Program-made: the position numbers and the translations under genes
In this document: in pieces, positions 19,320-28,699 of the stretch
How the letters are laid out: each line of letters starts with the position of its first letter
Numbering within the stretch: position 1 is the stretch's first letter
The notes under the pieces: generated by a model
Told to the model about the DNA's origin: nothing
The model's input: the letters and a program-made list of their open reading frames with translations, nothing else
The model's database searches: none
NCBI RefSeq assembly: GCF_964028515.1
Contig: NZ_OZ034788.1
Location: forward strand, 1,550,001 to 1,614,000
Direction of reading: 5' to 3'
Source: Wolbachia endosymbiont (group B) of Hofmannophila pseudospretella
Lineage (GTDB): Bacteria; Pseudomonadota; Alphaproteobacteria; Rickettsiales; Anaplasmataceae
Length of the DNA: 64,000 nucleotides

Positions 19320-21437
19320 ATGCCTGATTATTATGAAGTACTAGGAATAGATGAAGAAGCTTCTGAATATGAAATAACCCAAGCATATCGTAATTTAGCA
19401 AAGCAGTATCATCCAGATAAATTTCCTGAAAAAAAAGATCTCAATATGTTAAAAGTAAAGACGAACCTTTCACAAGCAGAAGAAAATCGACTAATTCAAC
19501 TTGAAAAAAAAGTTCAAGAGAATGAGGAAAAGTTCAAAAAAATACAAGAGGCACATACAGTATTATCGGATATAGAAAAAAGGGAAAAGTATGATGAAGA
19601 AAAGAATGGTAATCAATGTTCAGGAACATCTAAATCTTCAAGTTTCCAAGAGAAGCTTGATGAGATGGTTGGAAAAATGGATGAGATTAGTAGTGCACAA
19701 TACAAACGTACTATGAGAAATCTCAGAGGATTGACTTCTATTACGAAGGAGTTGAATCTGCAAGAAAAATCAAGACGTACACTGAAACAAGAATCATTAA
19801 AACGTGTACTTGATGAATTAGAAGATGCGCAGAAAAAAACTTTTTTCAGTTTAAGTGTTAGTCTGATTTTAGATAGACTTAAGGATTTTGCCGTTCAGAT
19901 AGAAGATATAAATTTTTCTAATTACTCGAAATATCGAGAAGAGCTTATTATTCTGTATGATAAAAAGGAATTCTTAAATCTTTTAATGGAAAAAGGAGTA
20001 AAGTTATCAAATACTGTTTTGCATGCAGCTATTGAATATAATTCTATAAACGTTGCTTATTACCTTGTAAATGAACACATAGATAAGATAGATATCAATC
20101 ATCAAGATGAAAATGGAAATACAGTTTTACATCTCGCTTTAGAACTTTTGTGTTTGGATAAACCAGAAGTCAAAGGTATTATTAAATTACTTCTAAGCAA
20201 AGGTATAAAATTTGATATTCAAAATAAAAAAAGTGAAACCCCATTTGATCTCTTAGTTAAATATGTTAGCTATCCAATTAATCAACAAAAGAAATTAAAT
20301 AATATTCAGGAGCTTCTTAGCAATTGTACAGTTAAAGACATATTGAAAGGTCTAAATGGTACTTCTTCATTAAATACACTAGCAGAACTTGCTGTTTATC
20401 ATTGTAGTGAAGAAGTTTTAAAAACTTTAATTGAAGGTGGTATGAATGTCAATTGTCAAGACGAAAATGGAGATACAGTTTTACATCACGCTTTTAAATG
20501 TTTTGGCTCAGAAGATGATGAATGGAAGGAGCAAAATATTACAAAATTACTTCTAAATGAAGGTGCGAAACTTGATATTCAAAATAAAGAAAGTAAAACT
20601 CCATTTGATCTCTTGGTTGGATATGTTACAAAGGCGCATTATACTAAAAAGGAAAGATTACATCATGTTTCAAGGATCCTTAGCAATTGTACAATTAAAG
20701 GTACACTAAAAAGTCTAAATGGTACTTCTTCATTAAATGAGCTAGCAAGACTTGCTGTTAAACTTAATAATAAAAAAATCTTAAATTTCTTGATTAAAAA
20801 CGACATAAAGATTCTAAGTACTATTTTAGAAGATATTGTTAAATATGATTTCAATAAAAAGATTTTTAGTTACTTTTTGCATAAAAATAGGATTGATTAC
20901 CAAGATGAAGGTGAAAATACAATTTTGCATCATACCTTAAAATTGTTGATTAGTAATAAATCAAACTATCAAGGTTATGTTGAATTACTAATGAGTGAAG
21001 GCGCAAAGCTTAACGTTAAAAATGACAAAGGTGAAACTCCTTTTGATCTCCTGATTGAATATGTTGAGAAGGGGTTTTATGGTCAAGCACGAAGATTAAG
21101 TTATGTTTGGAATTTGCTTAACAAATGTGAAAATAAAGATATACTAAGAGAGCTAAAATACAAGGATGGTGCTTCTGCATTAGATAAACTAAATGAGCTT
21201 CATGCTAAGTGTCGTAATACTTCTATCATAGTTGCTTCTACACTAGCAGTGGCTGGAGTTGCTTTAGGTGTGGCTATTGCAGCTTACTCAGGAATGTTAG
21301 CGGTAGGAATAGCAGTTGGAGCCTGTTGCTTAGTTGTTGCTGCAATCATATACTATTGTAATAAGCCTTCAAAGTCACTTGAGAATAGCAATGCTGAAGC
21401 TGTAGTGAATCAAATAACAGTGGCAGATATCTCTTAA
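19320..21437 (+). CDS. J-domain / ankyrin-repeat / membrane fusion protein
   Basis: A 705-aa protein. The N-terminal J-domain begins [20 protein letters not shown] and has the HPD motif at residues 31-33, needed to stimulate Hsp70. The loop after HPD is enlarged by ~20 charged residues before the usual [13 protein letters not shown] helix. Residues ~200-620 hold ankyrin-like repeats arranged as three longer units of about 118-147 aa; each has a TVLHxAL or TILHHTL core, an ETPFDLL-type block and a GTSSLN-type block. Two hydrophobic segments near 635-685 ([16 protein letters not shown] and [15 protein letters not shown]) should anchor it in a membrane. ATG preceded by GTGGAG. Inference: an effector that could recruit host or bacterial Hsp70 to an ankyrin-bound target; not demonstrated. 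Confidence 0.85.
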   Translation: MPDYYEVLGIDEEASEYEITQAYRNLAKQYHPDKFPEKKDLNMLKVKTNLSQAEENRLIQLEKKVQENEEKFKKIQEAHTVLSDIEKREKYDEEKNGNQCSGTSKSSSFQEKLDEMVGKMDEISSAQYKRTMRNLRGLTSITKELNLQEKSRRTLKQESLKRVLDELEDAQKKTFFSLSVSLILDRLKDFAVQIEDINFSNYSKYREELIILYDKKEFLNLLMEKGVKLSNTVLHAAIEYNSINVAYYLVNEHIDKIDINHQDENGNTVLHLALELLCLDKPEVKGIIKLLLSKGIKFDIQNKKSETPFDLLVKYVSYPINQQKKLNNIQELLSNCTVKDILKGLNGTSSLNTLAELAVYHCSEEVLKTLIEGGMNVNCQDENGDTVLHHAFKCFGSEDDEWKEQNITKLLLNEGAKLDIQNKESKTPFDLLVGYVTKAHYTKKERLHHVSRILSNCTIKGTLKSLNGTSSLNELARLAVKLNNKKILNFLIKNDIKILSTILEDIVKYDFNKKIFSYFLHKNRIDYQDEGENTILHHTLKLLISNKSNYQGYVELLMSEGAKLNVKNDKGETPFDLLIEYVEKGFYGQARRLSYVWNLLNKCENKDILRELKYKDGASALDKLNELHAKCRNTSIIVASTLAVAGVALGVAIAAYSGMLAVGIAVGACCLVVAAIIYYCNKPSKSLENSNAEAVVNQITVADIS

Positions 21438-21646
21438 GGTAAGTAGAAATAGCAGGAGGGTTGGTTTTATTACATAGCTAACTAAAAGGCCAACTCTACA
21501 AGCAATTTATTAAAAACCTTATTTTTGCAATCAATTTATCCAATTTAGTGGGAGTGTTAAATTTACTAATCTTTCCGTAAGTGAGATTAAAGAATTGCAA
21601 AAGATTTAATAATTTATAGATTCTTCTAAAGAAATTATCTTATTTT

Positions 21647-21761
21647 TTATTGGCAGACAGCTTGCTTAAACCTGTAAAACTTCTCCATCTGGTCACTCCA
21701 TAGCATCGGTATTTCTTTCAAATCAACCAATTTCAAATCTCTTGGCTGTCTTCCACTTATA
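21647..21761 (-). pseudogene. C-terminal stub of a WO large serine recombinase, cut by IS630
   Basis: Minus strand reads ISGRQPRDLKLVDLKEIPML, then WSDQMEKFY and ends KQAVCQ. This matches the end of the recombinase at 48.5-49.1 kb (NGRQPRSLKLANLREIPML, WSEQLEKFYGLDL). The match stops at the TA where IS630 copy 1 begins. The far side of that element does not continue the recombinase, so the rest has been lost or rearranged. Confidence 0.8.
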
Positions 21762-21771
21762 CCAAAATCCA

Positions 21772-22185
21772 TTACTGACCGAACAAATAAGAAACATTAC
21801 AAACTCGTTTAATAGTAGTACTGGAAATATTGACAATAAAATTACACAAAACATCTTCAAGTAAACCTATGGTATCGTAGATACTATTGCGTAAAGTATT
21901 GTATTTGATATATTGCCACAACCTTTCAACAGGATTCAGTTCCGGTGAATAAGGAGGCAAGTATATGATGGTAATGTTTTCCTGAATTTTCAAACTTTTT
22001 GATCTATGCCAACTTGCACAATCCATTACAAGAAAGGCTTCTTTCGTGCCTAAATCTTTCGACATCTGCTCCAGAAATATATTCATACAATCAGTGTTTA
22101 CATATGGAGCAAGTAGGCTAATTTTCTTACCACTTCTTGGATTTACCGCACTGTAGATATAGAAATTTTGTCTACCAATTTTCAT
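21772..22185 (-). CDS. IS630 transposase ORF B (DDE part), copy 1
   Basis: A 137-aa frame carrying the second half of the DDE catalytic domain: LVMDCASWHRS and YLPPYSPELNPVERLWQYIK (second Asp and the Glu). Probably made as an ORF A-B fusion; the M at its start (MKIGRQNFYIYSAVNPRSGK) is internal to the domain. Confidence 0.92.
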   Translation of the reverse strand: MKIGRQNFYIYSAVNPRSGKKISLLAPYVNTDCMNIFLEQMSKDLGTKEAFLVMDCASWHRSKSLKIQENITIIYLPPYSPELNPVERLWQYIKYNTLRNSIYDTIGLLEDVLCNFIVNISSTTIKRVCNVSYLFGQ

Positions 22186-22258
22186 TTTAACCTGTGTTCT
22201 GACCCCTTTTTTAAACCATCCGTGTCCGATTTTTGAATGAGTTCCAAATCGTGATTCA

Positions 22259-22777
22259 TCAAAAAAATACCTCCTTTTCAGGGTGGGAATTGACTATTTT
22301 ATTGAAGTATTTTTTAAACTCTTCTTGCTTGTTTTTATCTTGTTTATGGTGAATTGGCCTCGGTGTTATGTAAGAAAACTTCATCCTTTGTATCTCACGG
22401 TGCACTGTTGATTTGCTAATGTTTAGGCCAAATTCCTCTGAGATTTTTATTTGCACTTCCTTAATAGTAATATTTGGATTTCTTTCTACCCATATTTCAA
22501 TTTGCTCACGTTGATTTTTGTTTAATTTGCTTTTTCTTCGCCGCTGAGACGGGGAAAATAATCTTTCTACTCTACCAAATTTTAGATGCTTTATCCATTC
22601 AGTCAAAGCAGTCCTTGAAATTTTACATATTCTTGCCACAGCGCTTATACTACTTTCTTTTCCTGCTATCACCGCTTGTAACTTTTTTGAAACATATGCG
22701 TTATTTCTGACCTTTTTTAACATTTCTTTCGCCAAATTTACAACTTTTTCGTCTAATAGTTTTGACCTTAATGCCAT
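22259..22777 (-). CDS. IS630 transposase ORF A (HTH part), copy 1
   Basis: A 172-aa frame with two HTH modules: ISAVARICKISRTALTEWIK, and a winged-helix region with NPNITIKEVQIKISEEFG and ISKSTVHREIQRMKFSY. It ends ...PEKEVFF at a run of seven T (coding strand). Skipping one base there continues DESRFGTHSKIGHGWFKKG and then ORF B, which restores the first catalytic Asp. All three copies have the same run, which argues for programmed slippage and not decay. Confidence 0.92.
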   Translation of the reverse strand: MALRSKLLDEKVVNLAKEMLKKVRNNAYVSKKLQAVIAGKESSISAVARICKISRTALTEWIKHLKFGRVERLFSPSQRRRKSKLNKNQREQIEIWVERNPNITIKEVQIKISEEFGLNISKSTVHREIQRMKFSYITPRPIHHKQDKNKQEEFKKYFNKIVNSHPEKEVFF

Positions 22778-22939
22778 TTATACCTCTCTATTTTATCTAC
22801 TTTAGTATCACTTCTTTCCCATTATTGTCTATCTGTTCTTTATATAGTGGGAATTGGTATCACCACAAGTTGTTCAATCTTTTTTGAAAAATTTTCTTTG
22901 CAACCAACAAAAAAACATGATAGACTAGCTTTAGGGTTT

Positions 22940-23622
22940 TTTGTAATAAATAAAAATTTGAGATAAAAAATAATTTAGAAATGCCTCATAATCGATTTTT
23001 AAGCTACCTTACATGAGCAACTTAGGTCTTGGTGGTATAATTGTACCCTGAAGTCGTAGAATCGTTTTAAAACCGCATTAGCAGACCAACGTTTATTTGA
23101 GTTTTATCAGCATAAAAAAAAGATGAGAGTAAGAGCCTTTTAAAAACGCACTAATTGTATTTTTCATTAAATGTAAATATCTTAATAATATTTTGTGGCA
23201 GCCTTTCTGGACTTCTTTCTTTTTGCTGTTTAAGTTATTGTACTTTATTTGTATTTTACTATTATTTTATATTATCTATTATTATTTATTACTATTATAT
23301 ATATATAATATATAAGGGTTTTAGGAACGCAGAATCCGCTATACTGGCTGACTTCAGACACATAATAACTAGGAACACTTTTAGGAATAGAGGGCAAAAG
23401 GTTAGGATTCAAGCGATCTTTAGCTTCCTAGTTTCTCATTACTTATTTAGTAACCAAGGAATCAGGAATATAATTCAACCATTTGATGTCTTATCCCTTT
23501 TTAATTGAAATCATAACTTATAATAGGGTTGTGGCTCCGAAGTTAGATTGAGTAGATGGTAGATTGAATAGAGAAAATAGGGCAACTCTAAAATATTTAA
23601 AGAGCCACCCATAAAGAAAGAC
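22940..23622. other. Gene-poor spacer
   Basis: About 680 bp between IS630 copy 1 and the RepA-like gene. Very T-rich on the plus strand (23150-23300), with a TATATATA run near 23300. I see no supported gene, RNA or hairpin. A short minus-strand open stretch reaching into 22862-22940 (NPKASLSCFFVGCKENFS) has no start and no match I recognise. Confidence 0.5.
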
Positions 23623-25737
23623 TTATCCTAACATTAAATTTTGCCTATAGCTAAAATCTTCAGCTCCAAGAGTGAACTTTCCTATACCACAAGCAAATGG
23701 TCCAGTTGGAATGTCAAGCCACTTATCCTCTTTTGCACCTGTAGACATTCCTTTAACTAACTGCTTTGCTTGTAAAAGTTCCTGAACTATACGCTCTAGT
23801 CGATCTCTTCCCATACTGTGGAAAATCTCAGGTAGCCTATGCCGTTGTTTATATACTCCTGTGCTTCCTGTGTGAGTAAATGGGTGTCCTGCAACAGCAG
23901 ATCGTGTAATTGCATCAGTAAGACATATTTTAAGGTCTTTTTCACTAGCATTTTTAACTGTTAGTTGTATTGTTATATCTTCTAGTAGCCCTGTTTCCTG
24001 ATTTCTTAGGTAAGTTCTTACAGTGCGATCAGCTAAACCATTGGCCTTCACAACTGCCCCATGAAACAAAGCATTCTGTCTTGGTGTTTCTCCTACTGCC
24101 TTAAAGATTTCTAGCCTAGCTGTATTTTCTATTGGCCAAAAAGCGTATGAGCATCTAACACCATTAACAAGAGCAGAGGTACCTCTAATTGCATCGCGTG
24201 CTTGTTCAGCAGTTAATATTGGTTTTTCTCCTTTTGGCTTTCTCATGTGATGAGCAGTAATTATCGAAGCTCCAGTACTACATGCTAAATCAGATAATAA
24301 GCACATTAGATAATCCCCTACAGCAGGATCAGCATTTATATCTGCATGGATAAATGAAGCAAGTGGATCAAATACTATCAATTTCAGATCTTTAATTTCC
24401 TCGAGCTGTTTCATTACGGATTCGAATTCAGGAGAAACTTCGACGATTTTACCACGAACATTTCTGAGTATTGTAAGTGATCCTCTGACGTTTGGCAGTG
24501 GTACAATAAATAATTTATCTTTATGTTTCAACCTTTCACACTTAGGGTCGAGTCGTTCTAAGCGGCGGTGTATCTCACTTGCATCATCTTCTGCTGAAAA
24601 AATCACTACTGATCCATGTTCAGTAACAAGTGAACCAAAGCCACACATCTGATCCTTATCACTTGCAACCTTAAGCGCTAGGTCAAGAAGAAGCATACCT
24701 TTGCCTGTATCTCCCATTGCTGCTATTATTGAAGTAACACCTAAAGGAAATAGACCTTCAACAAGAAACTTTTGCTCTGGTACCGGACCTACAAAGCGCT
24801 CTGCACTCCAATCTAAAATGTTAAGTGGCTGTTTTGTGGATCTTTCTAAACTTTTCATATTTGAAGTATCAGTAGCTGGAGTATCAATAGTAAGCAACGG
24901 AGTTGAAGCTAAAAACTCTTTGACATCTATACCTTCCTCTACACAATCAGCAGCATCCCATTTCTCAGGCTTACCTCGAGGAATTTCAAGCACAGCAAGT
25001 GATGCAACACCAAGTTCTAAAAGTTTCTTTTCAGCGTTTTTGGCATATTTATTGCCTGCTTCATCATTGTCTGGCCAAATGATAATATGTTTACCTTTTA
25101 GTAAAGTCCAATCTGTTTTCTCAATAGGTGCATTTGCCCCAAACATCGTTGTTGTTGCCGTTATGCCTTTATTTATTAAACTTTCAGCACATTTTTCACC
25201 TTCAACGAAAACAATTTTGTCAGATTTAATTATACCTGGAATATTATATAAAGGTCTTGGGTTTGGTGCAGTACTACTTGAGTTTTTTACATCAAAACAG
25301 CTATATCGTTTTCTTCCTGCAGCATCATAATAACGATAAATTTTAGCTATTACTTGGTTGTTTTCATCGTGGTAATCCCAATGTATTTCTGATTGATTTA
25401 AGTATTCCAACTGATTTGGTTGAAATGTTGAACGGCCAAGCCATTTTTCTATATCTTCTATGGTATCAAGAAACTTCGTCTTGCCAGTAACATCCCGCCA
25501 GAGATCAAAGATGTCACCACCATCACTCGTAGCAAAATCAACCCATAATCCGGCTCTTTCTCCTCTTGTTTCTACTACTAAACTTTTCCCTTTATCTCCC
25601 CTAATATTACCAACATAGAACTTACCTCCGTGGAAAGTACCATTTGGTAATAAGTAGGATAAAGATGATTCTATTCTTGAGAGTAGTTCTGCTTTTACTT
25701 CTGCTGCTCTTTCAAATAAAGCTTGCTTGTCATGCAT
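23623..25737 (-). CDS. RepA-like prophage primase/helicase (Toprim + AAA)
   Basis: A 704-aa protein matching the RepA-type replication proteins of WO prophages. It has an N-terminal zinc-less primase-like part with WVDFATSDGGDIFDLW, then a Toprim-like domain (IVFVEGEKCAESL about 176-190 and IWPDNDEAGNKY about 220-230). A RecA/AAA helicase domain follows with Walker A MGDTGKG (about 339-346), a Walker B-like LIVFDPLASF and the ITAHHMRKPKGE block. It probably unwinds and primes phage DNA. ATG 25737. The upstream 650 bp contain two identical palindromes that could be operators or replication sites. Confidence 0.85.
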   Translation of the reverse strand: MHDKQALFERAAEVKAELLSRIESSLSYLLPNGTFHGGKFYVGNIRGDKGKSLVVETRGERAGLWVDFATSDGGDIFDLWRDVTGKTKFLDTIEDIEKWLGRSTFQPNQLEYLNQSEIHWDYHDENNQVIAKIYRYYDAAGRKRYSCFDVKNSSSTAPNPRPLYNIPGIIKSDKIVFVEGEKCAESLINKGITATTTMFGANAPIEKTDWTLLKGKHIIIWPDNDEAGNKYAKNAEKKLLELGVASLAVLEIPRGKPEKWDAADCVEEGIDVKEFLASTPLLTIDTPATDTSNMKSLERSTKQPLNILDWSAERFVGPVPEQKFLVEGLFPLGVTSIIAAMGDTGKGMLLLDLALKVASDKDQMCGFGSLVTEHGSVVIFSAEDDASEIHRRLERLDPKCERLKHKDKLFIVPLPNVRGSLTILRNVRGKIVEVSPEFESVMKQLEEIKDLKLIVFDPLASFIHADINADPAVGDYLMCLLSDLACSTGASIITAHHMRKPKGEKPILTAEQARDAIRGTSALVNGVRCSYAFWPIENTARLEIFKAVGETPRQNALFHGAVVKANGLADRTVRTYLRNQETGLLEDITIQLTVKNASEKDLKICLTDAITRSAVAGHPFTHTGSTGVYKQRHRLPEIFHSMGRDRLERIVQELLQAKQLVKGMSTGAKEDKWLDIPTGPFACGIGKFTLGAEDFSYRQNLMLG

Positions 25738-25876
25738 ATTGTTTTCTCCTGTTAAAATAAGCTATGTTTGTTGACAAAATGTCTTTTTTTCTGTTACATA
25801 GCTCATGATGATGTTCTTAAAGGTTTGGTAATTTAAAATACAGTCATAAGTGGGTAGAGAGATGTCTCTGTACCTT

Positions 25877-25888
25877 TTACTATAGTAA
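25877..25888. promoter_or_regulatory. 12-bp perfect palindrome, site 1
   Basis: TTACTATAGTAA, 139 bp upstream of the repA-like start. An identical copy lies at 26006-26017. Next to it, CCGGA ... TCCGG (25891-25915) can form a small stem. Candidate binding site for an XRE-type phage regulator or replication protein; inferred from symmetry only. Confidence 0.45.
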
Positions 25889-26005
25889 TACCGGATTTCT
25901 CACATGTTTTTCCGGAAGAGAGGAGAAATTTTTTTTCAAGCGTAAGTTGACACTGTCCATATTTACCCCAAATATTTACAATTCAGAAGACCAGGCTGCT
26001 AGGTC

Positions 26006-26017
26006 TTACTATAGTAA
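26006..26017. promoter_or_regulatory. 12-bp perfect palindrome, site 2
   Basis: Second exact TTACTATAGTAA, 129 bp from the first and inside the same ~650-bp noncoding stretch between repA and the group II intron. No coding region overlaps. Confidence 0.45.
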
Positions 26018-26390
26018 GTTCAACAAAATTACAAAAACTGGTCACTTTTTAGAAAATTTTGCACAACTCCGTTCTCTTATCTTTCATATGCCCCTGTAGT
26101 ATATATATACGTTCAATTTCAAATTCGTCCGAAAAACTACAAAAATATATAGGCAACACTAAAAAAGTTCTCTTCTGTAGAGGTAAATGGTGATATTGAA
26201 AATTTAACTCTGCTCTCAACTTACACTCCTCAAAAAAATTACAAAATTTAATTTCATTTTAACTTTAAACAAAAAAGCCGCCTATAAGTTGCATCTGCAT
26301 TATGTTGCAAAATATACTACACTTTGCTTATGAGAATAACCAAATAAGCCATCCTTTTTTCTCCTCCATAACAGATATATACTAGAAATG

Positions 26391-28692
26391 GTGCGACCTG
26401 AAAGTCTTCGGTCATATTGTTTAAAAGGAGAGGAATTCATTCAGAAAGAAACTGAAAGGATTCTAAAACTTATTAAACCAGATGTTTTGCCGTCTGAGTC
26501 TACGCATCAGTGCGAATCGGGCAACCGGTTGGTGCCAAGCGATGCGGACAATGAACCTCCTCTTGAAAAAGAAGATGCTCAATCGTGAGAGGGGCATAAA
26601 CTGCAAGCATCATGTGGTTGGAGGGCTAGGCTAGTGGTATGGTGAACGTAAGTGAAGCTTTATAAGTACCGATACGATGAAAGAGCTAAAGATGCTGATA
26701 AGCTCTGACCAAAAGGTAATGTGGATAAGTTACATTTTTTCATTTCTAGATGTACGCAAATAATAACTCCACCGGTATAGAGAAGCCACCTAACCCACTA
26801 TTGTATGACTGGAGAAACAGGGTAAGCCTGTATTTTCGCCTACATGGCAAGCAAACCGCAAGGAATGCTGATGGAAGTGCAGGTAAAGGAGAATGGAGAA
26901 AGCGAATGCCATTTTGTAACGAAATGGATAGAATTTGTAACATTAATTCGCGTGAAAACGAGCAGACTTCCGTTTGGTCCCTCGTGACAAGAAACTTTGT
27001 TAACCACTTAAGGTAGGAAAGCAGATGATTACAAGTAAACCTGTAAGTGCATCTACCAAAAGCTTTGAAGCATGGAAGCAGTTGCCATGGAAGAAATGCC
27101 AGAAAGTTATTGTGAGGCTACAAAGACGTATTGTTAAGGCTGTCCAAGAAGGAAGATGGGGTAAGGTAAAAACTTTACAACATCTTCTCACACGCTCTTT
27201 TAGCGGAAAAGCTTTGGCTGTTAAGAGAGTAACTGAAAACCAAGGAAAAAACACAGCGGGTGTAGATCGTCAACTATGGTCAACTTGCAATGCTAAATTT
27301 CAAGGAATAAAGCAGTTAAAGCAAAGAGGATATAAACCTTCTCCGCTAAAACGGATTTATATCAGTAAATCTAATGGCAAAAGAAGACCTCTTGGAATAC
27401 CCACGATAAAAGATAGAGCCATGCAAGCATTATATCTGTTTGCTCTGGAACCGATAGCTGAAACGATCAGTGATCGTCACTCCTATGGCTTTAGACCTAA
27501 AAGATCCTGTGCAGATGCTACAGTAGCTTGTCATTTGTTACTGGCAAGTCGTAATCAACTACAATGGATACTTGAAGGTGATATCAAAGGATGCTTTGAC
27601 AACATTAATCATGAATGGCTTATGAAGCATATTCCTATGGAGAAAAAAATTCTGCATAGTTGGTTAAAAGCTGGCTTCCTAGAATCAAAAACTCTGTATC
27701 CCACAACTGCAGGTACCCCGCAAGGTGGTATAATTTCTCCAATACTAGCCAATTTAGCCTTAAACGGACTTGAAAAGTTATTGGAAAGTCGATTTGGTAA
27801 ACTCGGCAGTAGAAAAAGAAACAAAATCAGAAGTGGAGTGAATGTAATCAGATACGCAGACGACTTTATTATTTCAGGTTTCACACATGAAGTACTGGAA
27901 AAGGAAGTTAAGCCTTTAGTATCATCTTTTCTTCATGAGCGAGGTTTAATTCTGTCAGAAGAGAAGACAAAGATTACATCTATCACAACAGGGTTTGACT
28001 TTCTTGGTTGTAATGTACGTAGATATAATAAGAAGTTAATTATTAAACCTTCGAAAGAAAGTATTAAAAGACTTCTTAATAAAGCACGTACATTGATAAA
28101 AGCAAATATAGCGAACACTCAGGCTATAGTAATTAAGTCACTCAACTCTCTACTGAGAGGATGGGGAAATTACTATCACCATGTGTGTGCTAAAAAAGCG
28201 TTTAGAAAGATCGACAATGAAATTTGGCATAGTTTATGGAAATGGGCAAAGAAAAGACATCCTCGTAAAGGATTACGTTGGATAAAGAATCGTTACTTCA
28301 AAGTAATGGGTCAACGCCAATGGGTTTTTGCTGCACCCCTATGCAAGAACAAACCAAAAGAGATACGGTATTTAAGACTGCTTAAGCTGATTGATATACC
28401 TATCAGACGACATGTTAAAATCAGAGCGGATGCAAATCCCCTTGACTTAAAATGGAAAAAGTATTTTGATGAGAGAGTGAAACGAACAAGAATGTTAGCA
28501 AGCTCTTTCTCAAGAGAAGGTTCTCTACTGTTGGTGTCACCATTAAGAATGATGTTTCCTGAGGAATCATGAAGGACAAGCCGGTTCTAGAAAAGAAGAA
28601 CTTAGATAAGGGGCTCAAGCGTAGTGTTGGGAAACCTGCATGCTGCGTTTCTAAGGGAGGGGGTAGTAGTAATACTGCTTCCTTACCTGACC
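26391..28692 (+). mobile_element. Group II intron (complete, with maturase ORF)
   Basis: The 5' end GTGCGACCTG fits the bacterial group II consensus GUGYG at 26391. About 630 bp of structured RNA precede the ORF. Downstream of it, 28617-28652 can fold as domain V (AGCGTAGTG pairing with CATGCTGCG around a GGGAAACC loop), followed by a domain VI-like stem (GGTAGTAGT / ACTGCTTCC, with a candidate branch A near 28690). The 3' boundary is approximate. The intron sits in noncoding DNA between repA and the AAA ATPase gene. Confidence 0.85.
27025..28572 (+). CDS. Group II intron reverse transcriptase/maturase
   Basis: A 515-aa intron-encoded protein. The RT domain shows the classic blocks: KRRPLGIPTIKDRAMQ, SYGFRPKRSC, GDIKGCFDNI, TPQGGIISPILANL and the catalytic YADDF. 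A maturase (X) domain follows (LNSLLRGWGNYYHHV, AFRKIDNEIW). I see no HNH endonuclease Cys/His cluster at the C-terminus, so target priming may rely on other DNA ends. ATG 27025 lies next to GGAAAGCAG. Frame intact, so the element may be mobile. Confidence 0.95.
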   Translation: MITSKPVSASTKSFEAWKQLPWKKCQKVIVRLQRRIVKAVQEGRWGKVKTLQHLLTRSFSGKALAVKRVTENQGKNTAGVDRQLWSTCNAKFQGIKQLKQRGYKPSPLKRIYISKSNGKRRPLGIPTIKDRAMQALYLFALEPIAETISDRHSYGFRPKRSCADATVACHLLLASRNQLQWILEGDIKGCFDNINHEWLMKHIPMEKKILHSWLKAGFLESKTLYPTTAGTPQGGIISPILANLALNGLEKLLESRFGKLGSRKRNKIRSGVNVIRYADDFIISGFTHEVLEKEVKPLVSSFLHERGLILSEEKTKITSITTGFDFLGCNVRRYNKKLIIKPSKESIKRLLNKARTLIKANIANTQAIVIKSLNSLLRGWGNYYHHVCAKKAFRKIDNEIWHSLWKWAKKRHPRKGLRWIKNRYFKVMGQRQWVFAAPLCKNKPKEIRYLRLLKLIDIPIRRHVKIRADANPLDLKWKKYFDERVKRTRMLASSFSREGSLLLVSPLRMMFPEES

Positions 28693-28699
28693 AGTCCGA

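Larger units (their letters stand above)
21762..22857 (-). mobile_element. IS630-family element, complete copy 1 (1096 bp)
   Basis: Flanked by TA on both sides, with short terminal inverted repeats (CCAAAATCC... and ...GGGAATTGG). Two minus-strand frames, 22259-22777 and 21772-22185, form the transposase. Both translated frames are identical to those at 32.1-33.2 and 44.8-45.9 kb. It interrupts a serine recombinase stub. Confidence 0.95.

Noticed and set aside
23155..23508. 117-aa Tyr/Ile/Phe-rich frame
   Set aside because: Low-complexity T-rich DNA without ribosome site; no conserved motif.
24701..25330. 209-aa plus-strand frame opposite the RepA-like gene
   Set aside because: It is fully antisense to a well-supported 704-aa protein; composition is Ser/Pro-rich shadow coding and no ribosome site is evident.
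26388..26588. 66-aa frame at the start of the group II intron
   Set aside because: It lies in the structured domain I RNA and begins at the splice-site GTGCG region; best explained as ribozyme sequence.
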